Assembly: GCF_004000985.1 (NCBI RefSeq)
Contig: NZ_BIMH01000014.1
Span: 40,596 to 104,595, forward strand
DNA: 64,000 bases
Direction: 5' to 3'
From: Paenibacillus validus NBRC 15382
Lineage (GTDB): Bacteria > Bacillota > Bacilli > Paenibacillales > NBRC-103111
Part shown: positions 39,511-46,261 of the stretch, piece after piece
How the letters are laid out: each line of letters begins with the position of its first letter
Numbering within the stretch: position 1 is the stretch's first letter
The notes under the pieces: generated by a model
The model's input: only the letters and a program-made list of their open reading frames with translations
Databases searched by the model: none
What the model was told of the DNA's origin: nothing
Made by a program: the position numbers and the translations under genes

Positions 39511-39615
39511 ACGACGGGACCGTACGGCTGCCGCAAAAAAAGCCCGATAGCGCACCATCGTTTCGCTGCTTTCACTTGCCGGCTGTGGCGAGTCCAAGCG
39601 GTGCGGCAGCGCAAA

Positions 39616-39652
39616 AAGAAGACCCGAGGCCACAGAAGCCTCGGGTCTTCTT
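39616..39652. terminator. Bidirectional terminator, rodA versus TrpD-like gene
   Basis: AAGAAGACCCGAGGC (39616-39630) pairs perfectly with GCCTCGGGTCTTCTT (39638-39652), 15 bp. It sits 5 bases from the convergent minus-strand stop. Confidence 0.92.
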
Positions 39653-39656
39653 GGAA

Positions 39657-40688
39657 TTACAGCGTCGAAACCGGATTGACCGCTTCCGTCCAATCCTTGT
39701 AGGTCTGAAGCGCGGTTCCTTGAATCAGCGCGTGACGGGCCAAATAGACGCCCTCTTCAATGGAACCGGCGATTCCGCCCGTCCAGAGACGAACGGCGCT
39801 GTTCAGCAGCACCATGTTCAAGTAGGGCAGCTCGGCGTCGCCGCGAAGCACGGAGAGCGCGGTGCTGGCTTGACGCTCCGCCGTCCATTCGCCTTCCGGC
39901 ACTTCGACCATCAGCTCGAACAATTCCGGATCGACGATGAACAGCTCCCTGGCGCCGTCCCGTATCACATAAGTACGGGTACGCTTATCGACGGCCAAGT
40001 CCTCGGAGCCCTCCATCCCTTGTACGACGATGCCGCGGTTTACTCCGAGTTCGATTAGTGTGCCGGCGATTTTCTCGAACACCGTGCCGTGGAATACGCC
40101 GACGGCCATCGCTTCGGCATCCGTAAAGCGAAGCAGCTTCTCGGCCGTATTGAACACGGTGCGCAAGCCGAGTTCCTGCCTGAGCCCGCGCAATTCGCCC
40201 AGCGGCTTGCACCAGCGCTCGGTCGGTACGAACATAAATCCGGTTTGCTCTGCTGCAGAGATCAACGCATCCCGGGAGGCGTGGACGGCTGGAATATGAA
40301 GCGCCTGCAGCACGTCCGCAAGGGTGACGCCGTACTTCGGCGGCAGACTCGGGCTGCTGTGCAGCGTCGCCGGCATTCCGCAGGCAGCCAGAACGAACGC
40401 GGTCGGGAACGTGGCGATGAACGTGCGCGTTCGGCCGTCGTAAGGGCCGGCGCAATCGAAGCTGCCGCGAATCGGATACGGCGTGATGCGCTTGCGCAAA
40501 GCGTCGATGAAGGCGCGCAGCTCGACCGGCGATTCCATTTTGATCCGTTCCGCGACCAGGAAGGCGCCGATTTGAGCCGGGGTCGCTTCGCCGGTGAGAA
40601 TGGCCTCGGCCCCTTGTGCGGCTTCGTCGTAAGTGAGGTCTCTGGCGCCGCGTTTGCCGCGACCTACTTCTTTAAGTAAAGATATCAT
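39657..40688 (-). CDS. TrpD-like protein (anthranilate phosphoribosyltransferase fold) without PRPP motifs
   Basis: 343 aa with the two-domain TrpD/pyrimidine-phosphorylase fold: an N-terminal helical domain (DLTYDEAAQGAEAILTGEATPAQIGAF spans 17-43) and a C-terminal domain. The PRPP loop GTGGD of true TrpD is replaced by CAGPYDGR, and KHGNR by LHSSPS, while GMEGSED remains. This resembles the TrpD2/YbiB group, whose E. coli member binds nucleic acid rather than making tryptophan. No trp genes are near. Its ATG overlaps the stop of the ANTAR gene as ATGA, with AAAGGAGG inside that gene. A role with the ANTAR regulator in nitrate control is my inference. Confidence 0.8.
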   Translation of the reverse strand: MISLLKEVGRGKRGARDLTYDEAAQGAEAILTGEATPAQIGAFLVAERIKMESPVELRAFIDALRKRITPYPIRGSFDCAGPYDGRTRTFIATFPTAFVLAACGMPATLHSSPSLPPKYGVTLADVLQALHIPAVHASRDALISAAEQTGFMFVPTERWCKPLGELRGLRQELGLRTVFNTAEKLLRFTDAEAMAVGVFHGTVFEKIAGTLIELGVNRGIVVQGMEGSEDLAVDKRTRTYVIRDGARELFIVDPELFELMVEVPEGEWTAERQASTALSVLRGDAELPYLNMVLLNSAVRLWTGGIAGSIEEGVYLARHALIQGTALQTYKDWTEAVNPVSTL

Positions 40689-41329
40689 CGTCTTCGGCCT
40701 CCTTTATTCTCATCCTGCAGCAGCTGATATACCTTGACGATGGAGGTGGCGACGTCTACCATTCGTTTTCGTTCGTTCATGGCCTGCTTGCGTAAAAAAT
40801 CGTAAGCTTCCGCTTCTGAAATGTGCTTGATTTCACACAGGATTCGTTTCGCCTGATCGACCCATTTGCGCTCCTCCAGCTTGGATAACAACTGCTCCCG
40901 TTCCTGCTGCCACTCGGTCCTTTGGAAGTAATGGTTCACACCGAGCAGCAGCGCGCAGTGAATTTCCAACTCGCTCATACAGGAACCGAGCAAGCCGTCA
41001 ATGCCCGGATCGAGCTTGCATGCGTGGCTCGGGAATGTCTCGCGGTCGCACCACCAGAAGACGGGGAGACTGCGTTCGGCAAGCACCCGGCTGCGCCAGT
41101 TCGCCACTTGATCGGTCGGCACCGATAACAGGACCGCATCCGCTTTTCCGATGTGAAAGGATAGCTCCTTGGAGCTGAAGGCCGCGTAAACGCGAAATCC
41201 CATATCTTTCAGCATCGCTTCGGGCACGGATTCCTTAATGACGGCGTCGGGGTCTTTCCGGATACTTGGCATGGAGGCGGCAGCGCGAGTTGGCTCCAAC
41301 TCGTCAATAAGTAAAAAAGACTGTAACAT
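40685..41329 (-). CDS. ANTAR-domain RNA-binding antiterminator with degenerate receiver
   Basis: 214 aa from ATG 41329; GGGGG lies seven bases upstream, and the frame is open further to 41407. Residues 1-130 look like a response-regulator receiver (LLIDE start, ADAVLLSVPTD), but the expected phosphoacceptor aspartate is serine. After a short helical linker the C-terminal 55-60 residues (KLEERKWVDQAKRIL, then ISEAEAYDFLRKQAM) are an ANTAR domain, which binds paired hexaloop RNA hairpins and prevents termination. The divergent nitrate operon has two such RNA motifs in its leader, so this protein is the likely regulator, comparable to NasT. How it senses nitrate or nitrite is not visible. Confidence 0.88.
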   Translation of the reverse strand: MLQSFLLIDELEPTRAAASMPSIRKDPDAVIKESVPEAMLKDMGFRVYAAFSSKELSFHIGKADAVLLSVPTDQVANWRSRVLAERSLPVFWWCDRETFPSHACKLDPGIDGLLGSCMSELEIHCALLLGVNHYFQRTEWQQEREQLLSKLEERKWVDQAKRILCEIKHISEAEAYDFLRKQAMNERKRMVDVATSIVKVYQLLQDENKGGRRR

Positions 41330-41412
41330 GTCAACGCCCCCACGAATTATAATTTCATATTGCGTCATGTATATGTTAGGTTTTGGTTGATGATGCTCGC
41401 TTTCCAATTAGA

Positions 41413-41442
41413 AATATAACATAAGACTCTGTTTTTTGTCGA
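41413..41442 (-). promoter_or_regulatory. Candidate promoter of the ANTAR-TrpD-like pair
   Basis: On the minus strand TCGACA (5/6), 18-nt spacer, TATATT (5/6). Predicted leader about 75 nt. Confidence 0.45.
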
Positions 41443-41478
41443 CAAACGAAAGGAAATGGTTAGGTTCTGGTTTTTTTA

Positions 41479-41495
41479 TGTAATGTTTATTGACA
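41479..41495. promoter_or_regulatory. GlnR/TnrA-type operator
   Basis: TGTAATGTTTATTGACA matches TGTNA-N7-TNACA in every fixed position. Its right arm lies over the -35 box of the nitrate operon promoter, centred near -38. That position fits repression better than the TnrA activation position near -49, but both are possible. It ties the operon to nitrogen status. Confidence 0.75.
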
Positions 41496-41518
41496 CATCA
41501 AAAATCCCGTACTATAAT
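41490..41518 (+). promoter_or_regulatory. Consensus sigma-A promoter of the nitrate operon
   Basis: TTGACA (41490-41495), 17-nt spacer, TATAAT (41513-41518): a full consensus. Transcription should start near 41525, giving a 366-nt leader. Confidence 0.88.
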
Positions 41519-41542
41519 AACGATATGAACAGTAAACGTTCG

Positions 41543-41616
41543 TTGACACAATGGTGTGTCAAACCTTGAGGCAATGGCGCCTATCCCTTACAATTACGTA
41601 AACGGATAGGCTTTTT
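41543..41616 (+). promoter_or_regulatory. ANTAR dual-hexaloop antiterminator and terminator, module 1
   Basis: Hairpin 1: TTGACAC (41543-41549), loop AATGGT, GTGTCAA (41556-41562). Hairpin 2: AGGC (41569-41572), loop AATGGC, GCCT (41579-41582). Both loops have A at position 1 and G at position 4, the ANTAR rule. The terminator stem GCCTATCC (41579-41586) with GGATAGGC (41604-41611) and TTTTT shares GCCT with hairpin 2, so the two folds exclude each other. Confidence 0.88.
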
Positions 41617-41647
41617 ATGTGCGCTTACACGCGACGCCATCTTACAT

Positions 41648-41732
41648 GCAGTTCACAATGCTGTGGCTGCTGCGGCAATGAGGCCGATGGACGCTGTGCC
41701 CTACTGGCGCGGGTTTGTCCGTCGGCCTTTTT
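41648..41732 (+). promoter_or_regulatory. ANTAR dual-hexaloop antiterminator and terminator, module 2
   Basis: Hairpin 3: GCAG-T-TCAC (41648-41656, one bulged T), loop AATGCT, GTGGCTGC (41663-41670). Hairpin 4: CGGC (41673-41676), loop AATGAG, GCCG (41683-41686). Loops again obey A1/G4. Terminator: GGCCGATGGAC (41682-41692) with GTCCGTCGGCC (41717-41727), then TTTTT; its left arm overlaps the right arm of hairpin 4. Same logic as module 1, repeated about 100 nt downstream. Confidence 0.85.
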
Positions 41733-41780
41733 GCGTATGTGATCATCAAGACATCACGGCACAACACTAAAAAAACGGCA

Positions 41781-41846
41781 ACAGAGTCAGAAAGAGACAG
41801 AGACAAAGAAAGAGACAGAAACAGAGACAGAAACAGAGACAGAAAC
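41781..41846 (+). repeat. Purine-rich 12-bp tandem repeat in the leader
   Basis: AGAGACAGAAAC occurs three times in exact tandem (41811-41846), with degenerate copies before it from 41781. It lies between the second terminator and the ribosome site of the transporter gene and would be unpaired, cytidine-poor RNA. It is encoded in no credible gene. Confidence 0.85.
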
Positions 41847-41890
41847 TTGCGGATAGGCAGGCTTCAAGCTTATACAAGGGAGAGGATACC

Positions 41891-43126
41891 ATGGTCGATC
41901 GGAAAGGTTTCTTGCAAAGCGGGCACAAAGGTTCGTTAATCAGCGCATTCTTGTATTTTGACGTGAGTTTTATGTTATGGGTTTTGATCGGTCCGATGGC
42001 GGTTTTGATTGCGAACGACTTTAACATGAACGCCGCGGAAAAAGCAAACTTGGTCGCGCTGCCTCTTCTGGGCGGATCGATTCTCCGATTGGTATTGGGA
42101 TACTTAACCGACCGTATCGGACCAAAGAAAACGGCAATCGCCGGCATGCTCTTGACCGTTATTCCTTTGATTTACGGGTGGCAAGCTGCCGATACGCTTA
42201 ACGACATGTACTTTGTCGCTCTCATGCTCGGGATTGCGGGAGCGAGCTTCGCAGCAGCGCTGCCGCTGGCCAGCCGCTGGTATCCGCCGCAATATCAAGG
42301 TTTGGCGCTCGGGATCGCCGGCGCGGGCAACAGCGGAACGATCTTCAGCACCCTGTTCGCCAACCGGCTGGCCGGGCATTACGGAGACTGGCACGTCGTC
42401 TTCGGCATAGCGCTCATTCCGCTTGTCATCGTTTTCCTCATCTTTATCTTCCTGGCGAAAGACAGCCCGACGCAGCCTGCTCCATTAAAGCTGGCCGACT
42501 ACGGACGGGTGCTTCGTCAGAGAGACACATGGCTGTTCTGTCTGTTGTACATGGTGACGTTCGGCGGATTTTCCGGTATGGCAAACTACTTGACCATCTT
42601 TTTCAATACGGAATATAAGCTCAGTGCGGTAACGGCGGCGGATTTCGCAACCATCTGTATTGTCGCGGGAAGCCTGTTCCGCCCGATCGGCGGATGGATG
42701 TCCGACAAGATGGGCGGCATCCGGATGCTCATAACGCTGTACGCGGTAATCGGCATCATGCTGGCTTTTGTCTCCACGCTTCCTGCTTTGTGGCTCACGA
42801 CCGGACTCTTGTTCATCGCGATGATGGCTATGGGCATGGGGAACGGCGCCGTGTTCCAGCTGGTGCCGCAGCGCTTTAGTCAGGAGGTCGGCATCATTAC
42901 AGGCATCGTCGGCGCGGCCGGCGGCTTGGGCGGCTATTTCCTGCCGAAAATTCTCGGCAATTTGAAGCTTTCAACCGGCTCTTTCACCCCCGGCTTCCTG
43001 ATCCTGAGCGGCATCGCTCTCGTCTGCATCGTTGTCATTGCGGTCGTTCAAGGCAAGTGGAAGCGCACTTGGATCGGCGAAGGCGGTAAAGTCAAGACAA
43101 GCGGGTTAGATGGCGTCAGCGCATAA
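41891..43126 (+). CDS. narK: MFS nitrate/nitrite transporter (NarK/NasA family)
   Basis: 411 aa with about twelve membrane helices. The two nitrate signature regions are present: AGNSGTIFSTLFANRLA in the fifth helix region and GAAGGLGGYFLPKILG near the eleventh. It imports nitrate and/or exports nitrite. AAGGGAGAGG precedes the ATG. It is the first gene after the regulated leader and is followed by nirB, nirD and the nitrate reductase, which suggests assimilation rather than respiration. NasA would be an equally fair symbol. Confidence 0.93.
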   Translation: MVDRKGFLQSGHKGSLISAFLYFDVSFMLWVLIGPMAVLIANDFNMNAAEKANLVALPLLGGSILRLVLGYLTDRIGPKKTAIAGMLLTVIPLIYGWQAADTLNDMYFVALMLGIAGASFAAALPLASRWYPPQYQGLALGIAGAGNSGTIFSTLFANRLAGHYGDWHVVFGIALIPLVIVFLIFIFLAKDSPTQPAPLKLADYGRVLRQRDTWLFCLLYMVTFGGFSGMANYLTIFFNTEYKLSAVTAADFATICIVAGSLFRPIGGWMSDKMGGIRMLITLYAVIGIMLAFVSTLPALWLTTGLLFIAMMAMGMGNGAVFQLVPQRFSQEVGIITGIVGAAGGLGGYFLPKILGNLKLSTGSFTPGFLILSGIALVCIVVIAVVQGKWKRTWIGEGGKVKTSGLDGVSA

Positions 43127-43150
43127 CGGACCGCGGGATCGTTCGGGCAC

Positions 43151-43168
43151 GCTGGCCGATCGGCCAGC
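43151..43168. other. Perfect 18-bp palindrome between transporter and nirB
   Basis: GCTGGCCGATCGGCCAGC is identical to its reverse complement. As RNA it gives a 7-bp hairpin with a GATC loop; no T run follows. Confidence 0.75.
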
Positions 43169-43185
43169 GGCAGCCGGATCCGCGC

Positions 43186-43240
43186 AAACGTTTTGGCATA
43201 TGCAGCTCTGGGCCTGTGGGCTGCATACGCAAAGACGTTT
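43186..43240 (+). other. Long stem-loop before nirB
   Basis: Bases 43186-43206 pair with 43220-43240 in a stem of about 21 bp with one G-A mismatch and two wobbles; the core is GCATATGCAGC against GCTGCATACGC. No T run follows, so it is more likely an mRNA processing or stability element than a terminator. The rest of this 284-base gap shows no clear promoter. Confidence 0.7.
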
Positions 43241-43410
43241 ACGACCACTCGTCTTTGGTAGTTCGCGGGTCGAACTAGGCTAGCTCGATATCCCAACTTT
43301 CGTCATTCGGGAGTGAGGAAGCGCACGGCTCCCGGTGACCTTTTTTCCGGCGGGATGTGGATAGATATACGGCGATATTGAGAACACATAATGGGAAGGG
43401 ATGATTCTGC

Positions 43411-45831
43411 ATGGCACAAAAAGAGAAGCTCGTATTGGTTGGAAACGGAATGGCCGGGGTGAACGCTGTCGAGCATTTGCTTAAGCTGGCTCCAGGAAAG
43501 TACGACGTTACCATTTTCGGGAGCGAACCGCATCCGAACTACAATCGGATTCTTCTGTCATACGTGCTGGCGGGCGATTCGAGTGTTGACGATATCGTCA
43601 TCCATCCTTTTGAATGGTATGAAAACAACGGAATTACGTTATATACGGGGCAAACCGTGACGGCTATCGATACGGCGGCGCAAACCGTCACGAGCGATCA
43701 AGGGCTGACGGTTGCTTACGATAAATTAATTTTGGCAACGGGTTCCAATCCGTTCATGCTTCCGCTGCCGGGAGCCGATAAAGAAGGAGTTATGGCTTAC
43801 CGTACGATTCACGATTGCGAGAAGATGATCGCCACAGCGAAGACCTATAAGAAGGCAGTCGTCATCGGCGGCGGTTTGCTCGGGCTTGAGGCGGCGCGGG
43901 GCTTCCTTAACCTGGGGATGAAGGTGGACGTCGTGCACATCGTCGATACGATCATGGATCGTCAGCTGGACCGGACCGCGTCGAAGATGCTGCAGGCAGC
44001 GCTTGAATCGCAAGGGATGAACTTTCTGCTCGGCAAGCAATCGGAACAGATTGTCGGGGATCAGCGCGTCACCGGACTGAAATTCAAAGACGGCACGATC
44101 GCCGAAGCCGATCTGATCGTCATGGCCGTCGGCATCAGGCCGAACGTGCAGCTGGCTAAAGAGGCCGGCCTCGAATGCAGCCCGGGCATCGTCGTCAACG
44201 ACTACTTGCAAACGAGCGCGCCGAACGTTTATGCAGTCGGCGAATGTGCGATGCACCGGGGCATTGCTTACGGCCTTGTCGCTCCGTTATACGAGCAGGG
44301 TGCCGTACTCGCGAAGCATCTCGCCGGGGTGGAAACCGGGCCGTACGAAGGCTCCGTCGTGTACACCAAGCTTAAAGTGTCCGGCGTGGATGTGTTCTCC
44401 GGCGGAAGCTTCAACGATGCCGAAGGAACCAAAGCCATTCGCGTACAGGACGATTTCTCGGGCGTCTACAAGAAGGTCGTCATTAAAGACAACAAAATTA
44501 TCGGGGCCGTCCTGTTCGGCGACACGTCCGACGGCACCCGCTTGATGCAAATGATTCGCGAAGGCACGGATATTAGCGGCATGGAGAAGACAGCCATTCT
44601 GAAGGATACGGCGGGGACAGGCGGCGCGGGCGGCGGCGTGGCGGACATGAGCGACGGTACGATCGTTTGCGGATGTAACGGGGTTACGAAAGGAACGATC
44701 TGTTCTTCGATCCGCGATCAAGGATTAACCAGCGTCGAGGAAGTGAAAAACTGTACGACGGCTTCGCGTTCTTGCGGCGGCTGTAAACCGCTCGTCAGCG
44801 ATTTGCTGGCTTACACGCTCGGCGATGCTTACGATAAATCGCATACGAAGGAAACGATGTGCGGCTGTACCGGGCACACGCGTGAAGAAATCGTGGAGGC
44901 GATCCGCGACAAAGGGCTCAGCCACGTGCGCGAAGTGATGCATGTGCTCGGCTGGAAGAACGAGGAAGGCTGCTCCAAATGCCGTCCGGCGCTGAACTAC
45001 TACCTCGGCATGATTCATCCGCAAACCTATGAAGACGACAAGGCGTCGCGTTTCGTGAACGAGAGGATGCACGCGAACATTCAGAAGGACGGCACGTACT
45101 CGGTCGTCCCCCGGATTTACGGCGGCGTAACGAATCCGGCCGACCTGAAACGGATTGCCGAAGTCGCGGAGAAATATAACGTGCCGACGGTGAAGCTGAC
45201 CGGCGGTCAGCGGATCGACTTGCTCGGCGTGAAGAAGGAAGACTTGACCGCGATGTGGGAAGAGCTCGACATGCCGTCCGGTTACGCCTACGGCAAAGCG
45301 CTCCGGACCGTCAAAACTTGCGTCGGCGAAGACTATTGCCGATTCGGAACGGGCGATTCGATGGGCGTCGGCATCGCGCTTGAGAAACGGTTCGAGCGGT
45401 TGAATACGCCGGCGAAATTCAAGATGGCCGTATCCGGCTGCCCGCGTAACTGTGCGGAGTCCGGCATTAAAGATCTGGGCATCGTATCCGTGGATGGCGG
45501 CTGGGAGCTGTATGCGGGCGGTAACGGCGGCGTGAAGGTGCGCGTGGGCGATCTGCTGACGACGGTGAAGACGGAAAGCGAAATTATCGAATATACGGAA
45601 GCTTACATGCAATATTACCGGGAAACGGGCAAATACGGCGAGCGCACAAGCGAGTGGGTCAACCGTTTAGGCATCGACCATATCCGTAAAGTCGTCGAGG
45701 ACGAAGAGCAGCGTAAAGCGCTCTGCGCCAGAATGGACATCGCTTTGTCCGTCACGGAGGATCCGTGGAAAGAAGCGATTCACAGCGAAAAGCTTCAAAA
45801 AGATTTGTATGAAGTGGTCGAGCTGAACTAA
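43411..45831 (+). CDS. nirB: Nitrite reductase [NAD(P)H], large subunit
   Basis: 806-aa cytoplasmic sirohaem enzyme that reduces nitrite to ammonium. In order: FAD motif VGNGMAG (10-16), NAD motif VVIGGGLLG (150-158), two BFD-type [2Fe-2S] domains (C420, C422, C455, C458 and C484, C486, C521, C524), a sulfite/nitrite reductase half-domain, and the [4Fe-4S]-sirohaem cysteines C637-x5-C643 and C677-x3-C681. All key cysteines are intact. GGAAGGGATG lies upstream. It works with NirD encoded 50 bases downstream and depends on sirohaem from the hem cluster branch. Confidence 0.98.
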   Translation: MAQKEKLVLVGNGMAGVNAVEHLLKLAPGKYDVTIFGSEPHPNYNRILLSYVLAGDSSVDDIVIHPFEWYENNGITLYTGQTVTAIDTAAQTVTSDQGLTVAYDKLILATGSNPFMLPLPGADKEGVMAYRTIHDCEKMIATAKTYKKAVVIGGGLLGLEAARGFLNLGMKVDVVHIVDTIMDRQLDRTASKMLQAALESQGMNFLLGKQSEQIVGDQRVTGLKFKDGTIAEADLIVMAVGIRPNVQLAKEAGLECSPGIVVNDYLQTSAPNVYAVGECAMHRGIAYGLVAPLYEQGAVLAKHLAGVETGPYEGSVVYTKLKVSGVDVFSGGSFNDAEGTKAIRVQDDFSGVYKKVVIKDNKIIGAVLFGDTSDGTRLMQMIREGTDISGMEKTAILKDTAGTGGAGGGVADMSDGTIVCGCNGVTKGTICSSIRDQGLTSVEEVKNCTTASRSCGGCKPLVSDLLAYTLGDAYDKSHTKETMCGCTGHTREEIVEAIRDKGLSHVREVMHVLGWKNEEGCSKCRPALNYYLGMIHPQTYEDDKASRFVNERMHANIQKDGTYSVVPRIYGGVTNPADLKRIAEVAEKYNVPTVKLTGGQRIDLLGVKKEDLTAMWEELDMPSGYAYGKALRTVKTCVGEDYCRFGTGDSMGVGIALEKRFERLNTPAKFKMAVSGCPRNCAESGIKDLGIVSVDGGWELYAGGNGGVKVRVGDLLTTVKTESEIIEYTEAYMQYYRETGKYGERTSEWVNRLGIDHIRKVVEDEEQRKALCARMDIALSVTEDPWKEAIHSEKLQKDLYEVVELN

Positions 45832-45881
45832 TTCGTAAGAGGAATCCGACAGACAAACAGGTGCCGGAAGGAGCGTTTGCG

Positions 45882-46232
45882 ATGAGCGTACAAGAAGAAC
45901 AAACGGTATGGGTCAAGGCCGTTTCCTACGAGGATTTGGCCGTGAACACGGGAAAGACGATTCGTTATCAAGGGGAAGAGGTGGCGCTGTTCAAATTGAG
46001 CGGCGGCAAGCTTCACGCCATTCAAAACCGCTGCCCGCATAAACAGGGGGTACTCGCGGAAGGCATCGTCTGCGACGAGCACGTCTTTTGTCCGATGCAC
46101 GACCGCAAAATTCATCTGCCGACCGGGGTTGTGCAAAAGCCCGATACGGGCTGCGTACGCACCTATCCGACGAAAATCCAGGACGGCCTCGTGTTCATCG
46201 GCTTCTCGAAAGCGGAAGAATTAGCCAGCTGA
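45882..46232 (+). CDS. nirD: Nitrite reductase small subunit, Rieske type
   Basis: 116 aa from ATG 45882, which has GGAAGGAG eight bases upstream; an in-frame GTG at 45861 is less likely. Rieske-like [2Fe-2S] ligands are C51 and H53 in CPH, and C70 and H73 in CPMH. Some NirD proteins lack these ligands; this one keeps them, so it can carry a cluster. It is the partner of NirB. Confidence 0.95.
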   Translation: MSVQEEQTVWVKAVSYEDLAVNTGKTIRYQGEEVALFKLSGGKLHAIQNRCPHKQGVLAEGIVCDEHVFCPMHDRKIHLPTGVVQKPDTGCVRTYPTKIQDGLVFIGFSKAEELAS

Positions 46233-46261
46233 CGTCATTTCTAGCGGGAGTGTGAGGTGCC

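Noticed and set aside
39657..40688. Functional anthranilate phosphoribosyltransferase for tryptophan synthesis
   Set aside because: The PRPP-binding and substrate motifs are replaced, and no other trp gene is near.
41543..41562. TTGACAC-AATGGT-GTGTCAA as a DNA operator or second -35 box
   Set aside because: It lies downstream of a full consensus promoter, and its loop belongs to a set of four AATG hexaloops paired with terminators, which fits RNA regulation better. DNA binding is not excluded.
41715..41939. 74-residue frame with RDRN repeats overlapping the transporter start
   Set aside because: It lies in the untranslated leader, arises from the 12-bp purine repeat, has no ribosome site and runs into narK in another frame.
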